Positions 19,533 to 29,505 of a DNA stretch of 30,619 nt are shown one piece after another. The notes under the pieces were generated by a model. It was given only the letters and a program-made list of their open reading frames with translations. It had not been told where the DNA came from and searched no databases. The first letter of the stretch is position 1, and each line of letters opens with the position of its first letter. Source of the stretch: Gymnopilus junonius (taxonomy: Eukaryota; Basidiomycota; Agaricomycetes; Agaricales; Galerinaceae); assembly GCA_015501075.1 (NCBI GenBank), contig JADNYJ010000385.1, positions 1 to 30,619 of the forward strand, in the 5' to 3' direction. Made by a program: the position numbers and the translations under genes.

Positions 19533-21620
19533 ATGGATGCGCATAGAACTCCTGTTTTACAATTGAATAATGACAGCCTGTCAAAAATATTCATACTTAT
19601 CGCCCTGGACGACGTCTCAATGCACCTCGGTCTTGGCCTGCTGCGCAGGCATACCTGGGAACAACGCGCCCTGGTCATCATCTGGGCGTGCTCTCATGTC
19701 TCTCATGGATGGCGAGCACTTATTCTGAACTTGCCCTCTCTCTGGGGTTGTCTCATTGACTTTCCCGTTTTATCGAGACTAAAAGAGGAATGGAGGCACG
19801 AAATTGTACGAAGGACCGGTCATAGTGATCTTCTGCTGAGAGGCTTTGTTGATATGCGCAAACCGGGCGAAGGAAACTTTTTTTACACTCTAATTAAGGA
19901 ACACTGGGCAAGGATTCGAGTTCTGAAAGTCGAATTCGACTTTCAGGAGACAATCGCAGCGCATATCTTGGACATGCTATCTCGGCCGGCTCCAGTTCTA
20001 CAGGTGTTTGAAATCAAGTTCCGACACCATCCAAGTGGTCGTCCCTCTGCCTCCTCAGCATATTTTGACCAGCTGATAACGAAAACAGCTCCTTCGATCC
20101 GTAAGCTCACTTTGGATGCTCTAAACCTCCGCATGTCCCGAAATTCTAACACGCAATGGATATCGGGCCTTAGGGAGCTCGTAATATCCCACACCACGTC
20201 GATGTCACATATCGATTGGTTGTTCGCATTGGAACGAATGCCTAATATCGAACATTTGATTATGGATCATGCAATCTCAGTCACCGATTCCGTAAACGTA
20301 TCCACAGCGCTCCAACTCCAGAATCTTAAATACATTGGTATTCACGATGAACACCTTCAATCGTCTATTGCCATTCTATCGTGCCTAACACCCCGCCTTG
20401 GATGCAGCTTATCTTTGACTGCCAAAACGTTTTCTGATCATGAGCAATTAACAATGGCCAGGGAAGTGGTGTCTAGATATTTCTCAAATTTTTTGAGAGG
20501 TATCCCTTCCAGAGATCTCAATCTTATAATCAGAGCGCAAAACTTTACCATTGAGTATCCTTCACCAACTTTGCATTCCTTAGAATTCATAGTTGACGTT
20601 TATCCTGGACCACAAGAGGACCTCCACGCACTGCACTTACACTTCGACGCATTTTCTTATCGAAAATTCGACACCTTTCCATCATTGCCTTTATTTGAAA
20701 CTGAAACTGCCACACACTCAATTCGCAGTTTTCGCTTTGTTAGTCCGGAGACCAAGTTAGTTCTCAAACCGGAGGTCCCCATTTTACCTTCTGTGCGCCA
20801 GTTGATTGTATGCAGCGAACCCTCTGTGTCCGCGGAGGATTGGTTACAAGCATTGAAGCACATGCCCCTCATCGAATTTTTGGAAATGGAAAATACATTG
20901 GCCTGTCAACGTCCCGAAACCGGTATATGCGCATCAGCGCACCTTCCCCATCTCCGTCACGTCAACATGAAGGGCTCGCTATCATCGTGTGTAACTTTAC
21001 TGGATGGAATAATACCTCGGGATGGGTGCTGCTTACGTTCGAAGTTGCAGTACACTGAGTACGATGTCCTTCCAAGCTCTCTAACTCGAATGCTATCGCG
21101 ATATTCTCAGAGTTTTTTCGAACACAACCTCCACACCGTTACCGGGCTTGTATTGTGGGTATCTCACAATCGACTCTCTATTGGAAACGGGCGATACTAT
21201 AAAGATTTAAACATGCCGACATCCTTCATCATAGAGATTGAATCCATCCCACGTTCCCATATCCCAATCCTCCTGCACCAGGTTCTGGAAGGCTTTCGTT
21301 CCCCAAATTTTGAAAATATCACCACCTTGGAGTTTTACACCATCCTATCATTATCTGACCCCTTGGCATTCAGAAATGTAGAACGCACTATATGCAACTT
21401 CCTACCCCTCTTGCGCAACGTCCGTACTATTTTAACCGAACGATCCACATCAATTTCGGACTATTTGTATCGCAGTATGCTTACGCCCTATTGTAACCAG
21501 AACGGTCTCTTATTTCCCAAGCTATCGAAACTCATGGTCAAGCAAATCGCATACAAGCGGCCTTCTTTTTACCGGAGGCATCCGGAGCTACGAGCATTCT
21601 TATCCCTTCGGCAAAATTGA
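19533..21620 (+). CDS. F-box / LRR protein, intact single-exon frame
   Basis: A 695-residue uninterrupted frame from ATG 19533 (CAATGGATG) to TGA 21618-21620. The F-box lies at about residues 5-80: VLQLNNDSLSKIFILIALDD, then WACSHVSHGWRALILNLPSL followed by W-G. LRR-like strands follow (RIRVLKVEFDF; SIRKLTLDALNLRMS; GLRELVISHTTSM; MPNIEHLIMDHAIS; MPLIEFLEMENTLAC). A second run of similar strands after about residue 400 suggests an internal duplication of the recognition region. It likely acts as an SCF ubiquitin-ligase adaptor; target unknown. It is longer than its neighbour at 5834 (535) and diverged from it. Having no lesion over 2.1 kb, it is a useful control for the frameshifted neighbours. 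Confidence 0.85.
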   Translation: MDAHRTPVLQLNNDSLSKIFILIALDDVSMHLGLGLLRRHTWEQRALVIIWACSHVSHGWRALILNLPSLWGCLIDFPVLSRLKEEWRHEIVRRTGHSDLLLRGFVDMRKPGEGNFFYTLIKEHWARIRVLKVEFDFQETIAAHILDMLSRPAPVLQVFEIKFRHHPSGRPSASSAYFDQLITKTAPSIRKLTLDALNLRMSRNSNTQWISGLRELVISHTTSMSHIDWLFALERMPNIEHLIMDHAISVTDSVNVSTALQLQNLKYIGIHDEHLQSSIAILSCLTPRLGCSLSLTAKTFSDHEQLTMAREVVSRYFSNFLRGIPSRDLNLIIRAQNFTIEYPSPTLHSLEFIVDVYPGPQEDLHALHLHFDAFSYRKFDTFPSLPLFETETATHSIRSFRFVSPETKLVLKPEVPILPSVRQLIVCSEPSVSAEDWLQALKHMPLIEFLEMENTLACQRPETGICASAHLPHLRHVNMKGSLSSCVTLLDGIIPRDGCCLRSKLQYTEYDVLPSSLTRMLSRYSQSFFEHNLHTVTGLVLWVSHNRLSIGNGRYYKDLNMPTSFIIEIESIPRSHIPILLHQVLEGFRSPNFENITTLEFYTILSLSDPLAFRNVERTICNFLPLLRNVRTILTERSTSISDYLYRSMLTPYCNQNGLLFPKLSKLMVKQIAYKRPSFYRRHPELRAFLSLRQN

Positions 21621-22138
21621 ACATGCCAGTTGATGTGGTGGATTTAACACTCATTCCGAATGACGTCAAGTTGGAGGAATTTGAAGAATTTAAGGGTTGA
21701 AGGTGATTTACAGGAGTAGCATGGCCACGCGTTTTCAGGAGCATACTTGTGAAGGTGTAGGTTTGCTGACGGCAATTTTCAGATCCATAGACAGGATGTT
21801 CATCTGCTAAATGGACAGGTGGTTCATAGTCATTTGAGCCATAGTAGTAACCAAAAGTCAGCTGCACCGCTACTTCTGGTTACTAATAGGCGCCAGCAAG
21901 GATACATATAATAGAAATTTTAGAGCTCAGGAGTCGTTTAGGTATTCTATGAGAAATAGATCTGTCAGAGCGGAGAGAATCTGAGATTGGCTAGAAAAAA
22001 ATAAATTTATGTAGGAGGACGTGGGTAGGATAATAGGAAGGAGAATGTACCCCGCAACCCAAGGCCAAGGTAGAGTACCCCACTCAATGCCAGCATATCT
22101 TTCCATACCCAGAGTTCCATATCAGAGGACGTCCTGAT
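21621..22138. other. intergenic, no gene recognised
   Basis: The 3' flanks of two convergent genes. A minus-strand frame overlaps the F-box 3' end and is not supported. Confidence 0.4.
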
Positions 22139-22622
22139 TTACTTCAACTCACATAGATGGACAATAGTGCTGAAGGTAAGCGCCTCCTCGAGTTCTTGTG
22201 CTTCAAATTAAGGAGCTTGAGGACTGGGGACACCAATATTGGCCATGTCAAGCGACTGGGAGGCCTGAAGCTCGGAAAACTGGAGAATGTAGGGCAATAC
22301 ATGAGACGAAACCGGCACATAGGCTGGTATGGATTCGAGGGCTGAGGCAAAAGAGCTGTAATGGAGTGGTGCGCTAAAGCGATAGAAAATGGGATAGGGA
22401 CTGAAGAAGGCAAAGGCGAAGTATTAGCGACAAGTACGGAATACTGAGATAAAGATTAAAAAAGAACCACCAGATACCTTTTTTCCTTGAAGTTGGGCAG
22501 AGCCTTGATTCGAATCCAGATGAGATTCAGAGCAGCGAGTGTTGGGCGGCGGGGCGTTGGCTACTGGTCTGTGTGGAATTATACTGCTGATTCTGGGAAT
22601 CGTCCTGAGTTGATGCGAACAT
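22139..22622 (-). CDS. hypothetical protein with STQ-rich N-terminus (broken frame)
   Basis: I do not recognise the family. Exon 1 (22622-22478) starts MFASTQDDSQNQQYNSTQ, rich in S, T and Q, and continues LNLIWIRIKALPNFKEK if one base is missing near 22530. A 77-nt intron (GTATCT donor, CTTCTTCAG acceptor) joins in matching phase to exon 2 (22400-22139), which reads PYPIFYRFSAPLHYSSFASA, PVSSHVLPYILQFSELQASQ, SLDMANIGVPSPQAP and EAQELEEALTFSTIVHLCE. A TAA at about 22212 breaks exon 2 in frame. Corrected length would be about 135 residues. The phase match across the intron and the protein-like composition support a real gene; the breaks may be sequence errors or decay. Confidence 0.5.
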
Positions 22623-23164
22623 GGCAGCAACACTGAAGAGTAAAGCGTTGTTTCTGAAAGATATTAGACGTCGAACCGAGGGCGTGACGGGACACAGCCA
22701 CCGATCACACGTGTTGGAATATTTCGCCGCGTTCAACAGGTAACCGGAAGTTGGAACCTTTTGTCGACCTTTTCTTGACCTTTTCCTTGCCCTTTCCACC
22801 GAAGGACGAAGTATGTTCGAAGGTAGGATTTGTGGGTATCACTCTGATGTTAGCTTACTCAGAGGGTTACAGACTTCAGAGTACCCTGCCGCACATACTA
22901 TTCTACAAGCATCTAATCGGAACAGACAATTCCACCACCCATACCATTGTGGTCCAAATCCATGGATTTCGAGCGCTCCTGGTTCCATTATGGGTATCGA
23001 TACGGTCGGACGTCTTCCAGCCTGATGCAGCACCAATCTATGATTACTACTGTCATCCGCAACGTTCGTCGATTCCTTTCCCTTACGTTGACGGCACATT
23101 CTTCCAAACCCTTTCACGACCACCAATATCGTCGCTTTGTTTCGGGTCACCTTTCCGTCCTGCC
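22623..23164. other. intergenic, possible 5' region of the membrane gene
   Basis: Lies between divergent genes. One plus frame reads APIYDYYCHPQRSSIPFPYV at about 23030, but nothing confirms coding. A pyrimidine-rich TTTTCTTGACCTTTTCC tract lies at about 22770. Confidence 0.3.
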
Positions 23165-24285
23165 ATGTTGTAAGCCTCTTCATTATCTCATCCTTTGAAG
23201 TCGCTCCTCACAATAATATCGCGTCATCCTCCAGGAAAAACAGCTGCTGTTGCATATTCCCCCTCGTAAGCCGCCCACCTTGATCATCTGAACGGTTCTG
23301 ACTACCGACACGTTTCTATTTGTACAGAGGGCCGGCGCGCTCGTTTTGAGTGCAGCCATTGCCGTACGGCCAGATCTTGCTTGCGTTCTATATGGACCCA
23401 TCCCTGATCTTCCTTTCTTGATTTCGTCCAGATATACAGTGTTGCTGGTGCTATCTTCCTATTCAAGCAGGGTGCCTTTTTCTTCTTCGTCTACCCAGAA
23501 TGGTGAGCTTTATCCATTCATTTACCATCCCCTCTGCTCCCCCGGCGATCTACTGTGCTCCCTTCCTCTTCTGACGCTAACGCACGAACCGAACATTTCA
23601 GGCTGATATACGGCGGCATCGCGTTAGCCATCGGCACTGCTGCAATCCTGAGCATCATAGCCCTGGCTACTGTACGTTTTTCTTTCCTACTACCCTGTCC
23701 TTTAGTCGCTTACGTGTCTTCATTTCCTTGAAAAGCGATCTAGAGTATTAGCCGGTACAGTCAAGTACCTCTGGCCGTTCCTCATCGTATTTTCCATCTT
23801 GCGAGGGATTATCATGACCTTGGAACTCCTACGCGGGTACGTCACCTTTCTTTCTTTTTTTCTGGCCAATTATCCCTTAGCTAATCCCCTTTCGTATCTC
23901 ACAGCAAGGATAACATCAACTGGGAATGCAGTAACGGCGGACAGCTCTGGCAATCCGACTCTTCCTCTTCGAATCCTGGAACGCTCCCAGGTGTATTTTG
24001 TACCGTCGGATTCAACAGTCTCTGGGCAGGGTTCATTATAGCGTTGACCGTCGACTTATTGTTCCAGGTGAGTCTTGGTTCCCAAGCTATTTGCCGTTTA
24101 ACGAAGATGTTCCCTTCTAAAATAAACAAGTTTTATATCGCCATCTTGATACGACGCTTTTCGGATCGAGTGGATCATTTCCAGAAGGCCCAATCCCATA
24201 TTTGGAAGTGAGTAATTTTTTTCACACCTCTTACGATGGGAGGAGAGATTTAATGTTCTCCTTCTCTTTCTCCAGGATGGTATAA
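23165..24285 (+). CDS. multi-pass membrane protein, uncharacterised Agaricomycete family
   Basis: Supported exons are about 23330-23363, 23432-23502, 23602-23671, 23736-23836, 23905-24067, 24131-24207 and a short last exon from 24276. The introns (63-99 nt) have GT..AG ends and phases keep one frame. Hydrophobic segments read AGALVLSAAIA, YSVAGAIFLFKQGAFFFF, YGGIALAIGTAAILSIIALA, KYLWPFLIVFSILRGIIMTL and FNSLWAGFIIALTVDLLFQ. The soluble loop KDNINWECSNGGQLW with a later FCTVGF is the family hallmark as I recall it (KDKITWECNNGGQLW). The N-terminus is uncertain: ATG 23165 gives a 5-nt first exon before GTAAGC, and the exon at 23235-23265 can be read two ways. The stop at 24283 assumes frame WKMV; a one-base loss in the preceding exon would instead give a family-like ending W-Y-N-N. 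A paralogue lies at 30619-30370. Function unknown. Confidence 0.65.
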
Positions 24286-24747
24286 CAATCGCTTCAGGGG
24301 TTTCTTTTTTTTCCGACTGTTCTCCTCTCTATTTTCGTCGGTTTTATGTCCACGATGTTCACGATGCACTTTTCGAACTAATTCGCCGACCGACCTTTTC
24401 TTTCCTTGCTACTTTTTCTATGCTTTAAGGCTACCTTCGTACCCCTTCTTTCTTATTTGCTTTGAACGTTGTTTTGTGATTTATCAATCTATATCACTTT
24501 GTGCCGCAAGGGCGTATGGCCGAAAGATATTTCAAAAATGTCAAGTGAAAAGGAAAAGACTGCCTAGAGCTCCTCCAGACGTACTGTAAAAAAGAGTCCG
24601 GGGATACATATGCGTACGCATGCGAGAGCATCGACTTCCTGTTATCATAACACGTCCAACAGGGAGTTGACATTCTTTTACATTACGCTAAAAGACGAAT
24701 AAACAAGGAGACCAATATTTACTCTACACCAACAATGGCCAATGGCA
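24286..24747. other. 3' flanks of two convergent genes
   Basis: Pyrimidine-rich (TTTCTTTTTTTTCC at about 24303). An alternative last exon of the membrane gene could extend into it; otherwise nothing is seen. Confidence 0.4.
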
Positions 24748-26933
24748 TTATCTGCCGATAACATCTCCCAACTGCGTTTTGGGAATAGCAGCAGGAAACG
24801 CCCTGCGCGCTAATCGCGTCTGTGTCTTCTGCTCATAAGCAAATGCGAAACTGATCAGATCGAACTCGGAGAAGGCGGTGCTGAAGAAAGAAAGTCCGAT
24901 GGGAACTCCAGGAGCGGGATAGACGGTGAGAGGTCCAGCGGACCCGATAGTGACGTTGTCTGGGTAGAAACCCAAGGGCACTTACGTAGCAGAAGTGAAT
25001 CAGGGCGCTGGCGGTAAAGAATCTTTTGGAGAACTCACCTGTCACGATGGGATAGCCGGCGAGGGCTGCAGGCCAAGTATGATTTAGAAGTCATTAATGG
25101 AGTACTCTATAAAAGGACGACTTACCAGCGGGAACAGTAGTAAACCCTGGCGCTGGCAACACAAGCGTATCTAGTTGGTGCTCCTTAAGCGCGGCATCAA
25201 TACCTCTAGTACGACCAAGCTCATGATCAAAAGCCAATGCCTGGAAGAAAGCCGCATTACGACCGGTCGTCGCCTCTGATGCTATGAGTCTAATCGCAGA
25301 ATGTGAATATCCTGAGTTTGTTGCGGAAGAAAAGAGAAAGGTGATGACTCACTCGCTTTGGTCAGTGAAGTTGACGGGTTCTTCGAGTTGAGGGTTAGCG
25401 CTATCGAACGCGATTAATCCAGCCAAGTTTTGGACCCCTGAAGGGTTCTTCAACAGTCCAGCATAGTAGGCGTCGATTTGAATCTGAACGCGAATTCAGC
25501 GCGTGCGCATCAAGTTGGAAGGCTTTATTGTACTCTCACCTTGAAATCCACATCCAACACGATAGTCTCATTATTAGAAACGACAATCTCATCAGCCGAG
25601 GGCAAATCTGCTGGATCCACGACTGTAGCTCCCAAGCTTCTGATGGTGGCCAGCGCCTCTTCGAAAACGACGTTGACGAATGGGTCATTTCCGCTGATGC
25701 TGTCGTTGAGGAAGGCCCGCCTCGGAACGCCGATCCTCTTCCCTCGAAGAGCGTTCTTGTTGAGAGCCTTTGTGAAATCGGGGACGATGGGTGGTTGGGC
25801 TAGGGTGAAATTATCGTTGGGGTCCTTCCCAGCGATGATGGACAGCACAATGGCGGCATCCGTTACTGATCTCGTGATGGGGCCGACGGTATCCTGATGC
25901 TCGGAAATAGGGATGACTTGTTCACATACAACATGAGTATAAAGATAAAGTGCAAAGGGTTATATACATACCTCCCGCACGAGAAGTCAGTCCAAGGGTC
26001 GGTTTGATGCCTACTGCATTATTGTTGGACGAAGGACATGTGATACTCCCATCAGTCTCGGTACCCAGCGACACTGCTGTAAGCCCAATGGAAGTCCCCA
26101 CACCAGAACCGGAAGACGATCCGCAGGATCAGCGTTTGGAAAAAATGCGTTCGTGGTTTGTCCACCTCTCCCTGACCATCCTGAGGGAGGTTGCCACGGA
26201 ACTCTGCGAATTCCGACAAATTGGCTTTTCCTAATCAGACATCAGGAAATCTGTTTCTTAGAATCACTAAAATGACGAACCGAGAATGATTGCTCCTGCG
26301 CCCTAAGACGCTTCACAACTCCAGCATCTTCGGGAACGACTGACTTGAGAAGACTGAAAGAACCAGCGGTCGTGTTTAAGCCTGAGATGCACAATCTGCT
26401 ATGAGCATTTCGCAAGAGTACAGTTAGATAACACACAGACCTTCTGAAGCAATAGTCGCAATGTTATCCTAGACGAGTCCTCTTATTACGCGTCGTTGTC
26501 ATCAGGAATTGGTGAGGAGAGCATACCTTCAGCAGAACAGGTATTCCGTGTAAGGCTGATCGTTTTCCGCTCTTCTTTCTTTCCACGTCTAATGCAGCAG
26601 CTTGGGCCAAAGCAGACGGGTTCACCTCCAGAACAGGGCGAAGTACCGGTCCCTTCAAGTTCACTTCATCTATGCGGGCAAAGTATGCCTGGGTGGGTAA
26701 TTAACTGGAAGGAAACGTCATCAAGGCTCGGAAGCATACCTTCACCAAATCAACGCTAGTGAACGTTCCAGCATCAAGGCCCGCCTGGAGTTCGGTGACC
26801 GATGCCTCGTAGAGATCGGGGAACGTTGCACCAGCAATGCTCGTGGTGGCCCCGCCGTCGAAACGCCGCAAGCGACCTGCAAACCAGCACATATGGCCAA
26901 GAAGGCCAGCAGCCATACCCTAGCAAATGTCAT
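24748..26933 (-). CDS. secreted amidase-signature enzyme (four apparent frameshifts)
   Basis: Hydrolyses amide bonds; the substrate is not readable from sequence. Ten exons: 26933-26740, 26688-26527, 26468-26441, 26381-26281, 26230-25972, 25916-25540, 25483-25353, 25289-25126, 25065-25039 and 24980-24748, with introns of 51-63 nt. A signal peptide starts MTFARVWLLAFLAICAG. Family marks in order: FPDLYEASVTELQ, HGIPVLLKD (catalytic Lys about 119), NTTAGSFSLLKSVVPEDAGV, GKANLSEFAEFRGN, GWSGRGGQTT, CGSSSGSG (cis-Ser about 201-203) and LGTETDGSI (nucleophile Ser about 225). The C-terminus reads PIVTVPLGFYP ... AYEQK. Corrected length is 559 residues. One base is missing at about 26850-26853, 26299-26303, 26180 and 26125; each sits in a conserved motif and both flanking frames read well. 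All key residues survive. Confidence 0.93.
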
Positions 26934-27067
26934 GGCTCAATTACGTCTTGAAGCTTCAAAGCCGGTGACTGTGTCCGAAATTGGAGAAAGAAAGGCCCTG
27001 CTGCGTCTGTGAATACGGTGGGCATTTATACGTGGGGCAAGCGGATACTCACCTTTTTTCACCCGCT
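26934..27067. promoter_or_regulatory. upstream region of the amidase gene
   Basis: Includes a TATAAAT-like element on the minus strand (complement of ATTTATACG at about 27025). Possible leader intron with GTGAGT donor at about 27053 and CACAG acceptor at about 27012. Both are inference. Confidence 0.3.
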
Positions 27068-27363
27068 CTTGCCACGACGGCCTTGTGGTCGACATCTGTC
27101 GAGATTGGGTCTTCGTTCTGAATCGTGTGTACGCAGATAAGGAATAATATCCTCAAATTTAGAGCACTGAGCCCACGCATCCACCAGAACCATATGCACC
27201 TGCGAAATTCTAGTGAATAGTTTTAAGAATGCCGCCAAAACCTATTTTTCTCGCCCATTACGAGCTGGAACTCACCTGCTCAGATCCAGACCCCACTGTT
27301 GCGATATTCATCAGAGAAAGAATTGCGAGCGCCAGCTTGATACACCCTTCGTTGTGAGCAGCT
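27068..27363 (-). pseudogene. possible exon pair of an unrecognised gene
   Basis: Minus strand: an exon-like piece ending AAHNEGCIKLALAILSLMNI ... GSGSEQ at about 27284 is followed by a GTGAGT donor, an intron-like stretch and an acceptor TTCGCAG. The next piece reads VHMVLVDAWAQCSKFEDIIP, then YLRTHDSERRPNLDR to about 27068. The junction keeps phase. No family is recognised, no start is secure, and the reading ends in a stop (GKSG then TGA). Confidence 0.25.
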
Positions 27364-27694
27364 GAGAAGAAACTAGGATTGTTTGTTGACCGATGCTACA
27401 GGAAAGTAAACATGTTGCCGAAATCTTCCGTCTTCCGCAGGCGACATGACGGGCCGCCGAGGCCGCTTTTCAAAGTTGCAGAATACATATAAAATGGCTG
27501 GGGTAGGAACCTTGGTTATCACTTCACTTCCTAGAATAAAGGCGAGAAAGCAAGTCTTCCAAAACAGTGTATATATTTCAAACTGTGGTTGCACTAGACT
27601 CATCAGGAGACAAACCCGACGGAACGGTGATGGATGTGGAGTGTCTCCGAAATCCCGCTTTTTTTTCCTTCACGCCTCGACCACCACAATAAGT

Positions 27695-27784
27695 ATGGTG
27701 ATGCTGAAGCCGCATAGTCCTCCTATCATTCGCTTGAACAAGGATGTTCTTTCAGCTATATTCGTGTTGAATGCCGACATCTAA
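27695..27784 (+). pseudogene. severed head of an F-box gene
   Basis: ATG 27695 opens MVMLKPHSPPIIRLNKDVLS then AIFVLNADI and TAA. It matches the start of the F-box gene at 5834 (PPPIARLDRDVLWLIFSINADMF) in sequence and spacing. Homology stops at NAD-I, exactly where the F-box should continue, so it is a truncated paralogue. It abuts the 3' end of the DUF6533-like gene on the opposite strand. Confidence 0.7.
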
Positions 27785-27843
27785 CCCTATATAGGATGTC
27801 TATTACTATCGAAGGCCCCTAATGGAGGAGTGTGATTACTTAC

Positions 27844-28810
27844 ACGAAGTACACCGTACCTGCGTAGCCAAAAGTGCGCTCGTCAAGAACTCTGAAGGGG
27901 CTAATACAAATTCCGGAACTCACCATCACGAATAATGGTACTGAGGATGCTCGACAATCTGGCCCCCATATACCTCCGAACTTCATCAATGTAAGGGCGA
28001 AGACAGCCAGATCGAAGAACAGCTCCGCAATCCACATATTACGCAAGCCTTATTATACGTGACTCTTGCAAGGAACTTGGTACACTAAACGACAAAACTT
28101 ACGAGTAGAACTGAAAAGGATTCTGTGTCATTTACGGGAATTACGGAAGAGAAAGATTGCTTACCTTGCTGTGTCTGTAGGAAAGACGCACCCTTTGAAA
28201 CCAGGAGGGGAAGGTGGAAGTATAATGGGCCCAGCTAGCGTTTCGCTCTCGAACGACGTTGGAAGACATAAGATGTCATTTTAAAAATCCAACCTACCAC
28301 CAGAAACGCTACGCTTGCCAAGGCAATGACGAAGAGAACGCCGAGGATGAGGCGGGTGCGGCCATACATAGCATATGTTCGCAACAAAAAGCACGCTATG
28401 AGATACATCAGTCGGCTGACTGTGGACGGTAGATCAATAGGTTTACGACTAACTTCCAACGAAAAGTTGGCCTATCAAGACCAAGTAGTCGTGGAACTTG
28501 ATTAGATTCGCACATCTGATGGACATCCCTGAGCTCCAGCTTCAACGATACTGAATACTTGATGCCGCTTACACCTATTGGGATCGTTAGAAACAATGAA
28601 TGGGATAATGCGGTCCAGAAATAGCTTACATTGAGATGACCTGCATCTGAGTTTACCAGAGTAGTTGTATAACGAATGGTATATGTCCCAGCAAAGATGA
28701 ATATCGGTTCAAATAAAAGAGCATCGACGCCAGCGTGATCTTCCTTGGATGTTTCCAGTATCGAGTTTGTTCGTCTGGCAGAGTCAGGAGATAGTCATAA
28801 TAGACAATCA
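27844..28810 (-). pseudogene. DUF6533-like membrane protein, truncated
   Basis: Minus-strand pieces in family order: 28810-28657 (VIVYYDYLLTLPDEQTRYW, RKITLASMLFYLNRYSSLLG, HIPFVIQLLW), about 28516-28454 (IKFHDYLVLIGQLFVG), 28395 to about 28317 (FLLRTYAMYGRTRLILGVLF then VIALASVAFLVV), about 28240-28170 (LPPSPPGFKGCVFPTDTA), about 28040-27924 (WIAELFFDLAVFALTLMKF ... IIRDG) and 27859-27844 (TVYFV). YDYLLTLPDE, FYLNRY, LRTYAMYGR and RDGTVYF are hallmarks of the DUF6533 family, abundant in Agaricomycetes and of unknown function. The first exon (start codon) is not found: the transposon-like element sits 15 bp upstream of the first acceptor. The C-terminal segment after TVYFV is missing, replaced by the F-box head. 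Some inner splice sites are uncertain. Confidence 0.7.
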
Positions 28811-28824
28811 CTGCATCAAATCAA

Positions 28825-28913
28825 TAGGGTTGTTCAGAGTAGACGATTTCGACTTGATTTCGAGTTGATTTCGATTTGATTTCAGCTTTGATTTCAACGT
28901 CGGCAAGTGCGGC
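28825..28913 (+). repeat. left terminal inverted repeat
   Basis: 89 bp including the outer TA. Carries four GATTTCRANTT-like units. It lies in what should be intron 1 of the DUF6533-like gene. Confidence 0.8.
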
Positions 28914-29063
28914 CGTGCTCGCATAATTCCGAGATGCTTTGATCAACAAACAGCGGAGCTTGAAACGCGCTGCACGCACAGGGAGACGCATACGTACTCT
29001 TTGACAGCTTCAATTAGACGCGTTACCCACCCCGAATCGCCGCGATATACCCCTCATATACCC

Positions 29064-29340
29064 ATGCCGACTCAGAAACCAAGGGCAGCCGCAAACCTCC
29101 TTCAGGCAAGGAGAATGCCAACAAAAAGCTGTCGAAGGTGAAAGAGGAGGCCACGAAGGAGAGAAAGAAGGCTGCCATACAGTAAGTCCACTTCTCTGAT
29201 GTGAACATGGCTAATCACTGCTGCTCGGTACCAGGTGGGCCAAGGCCAAAAATTTTCACCTTACCGACAGTCTTGTCACCCTTATCGAAGAAAATGCCCG
29301 CTACCGACAGGCTTTTGGCTTCGTAAAGGAGGCAGGATGA
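29064..29340 (+). CDS. small element-borne protein resembling fungal Myb/SANT-like transposon proteins
   Basis: Exon 1 reads (P)DSETKGSRKPPSGKENAN then KKLSKVKEEATKERKKAAIQ. A 53-nt intron (29182-29234, GTAAGT..TACCAG) joins in phase to WAKAKNFHLTDSLVTLIEEN, ARYRQAFGFVKEAG and TGA. The layout of a lysine-rich leader followed by an L-T-D-x-L-x-x-L-I-E-x-N helix with Y-R-Q-A-F-G-F resembles Myb/SANT-like DNA-binding domains of proteins expanded in mushroom genomes. The ATG at 29064 is out of frame by one base with DSETKG, as if one C were missing (ATGCCGAC for ATGCCCGAC). The protein is short and probably a truncated domain. A DNA-binding role is inference. Confidence 0.55.
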
Positions 29341-29405
29341 CGCGCCGCTTTGTTTATGTGCGCGTGCTGATGCCGAGACCTTCTGTCGGATCAATCACTC
29401 TCACT

Positions 29406-29505
29406 GCCGCACTTGCCGACGTTGAAATCAAAGCTCAAATCAAATCGAAATCAACTCAAAATCAACTCGAAATCAAGTCGAAATCGTCTACTCTGAACAA
29501 CCCTA
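29406..29505 (-). repeat. right terminal inverted repeat
   Basis: 100 bp including the outer TA. Reverse complement of the left arm with one additional 11-bp unit. Confidence 0.8.

Larger units (their letters stand above)
28825..29505. mobile_element. 681-bp element with long terminal inverted repeats
   Basis: The left arm 28825-28913 and the reverse complement of 29406-29505 are nearly identical: the first 47 positions match exactly, beginning TAGGGTTGTTCAGAGTAGAC. The right arm has one extra 11-bp unit (GAGTTGATTTT) and a C/G change, then both end with ATTTCAACGTCGGC and AAGTGCGGC. TA lies at both outer edges, which fits a TA target duplication flanking inverted repeats that start GGGTTG. 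The arms contain tandem GATTTCGANTT units, typical of transposase-binding subterminal repeats. There is no transposase; the cargo is a small spliced gene. It appears to be a non-autonomous DNA transposon. Confidence 0.75.

Noticed and set aside
22500..22530. B-box-like ATTCGAATCC suggesting a tRNA gene
   Set aside because: It falls inside a coding exon reading on the minus strand and lacks the rest of a tRNA.
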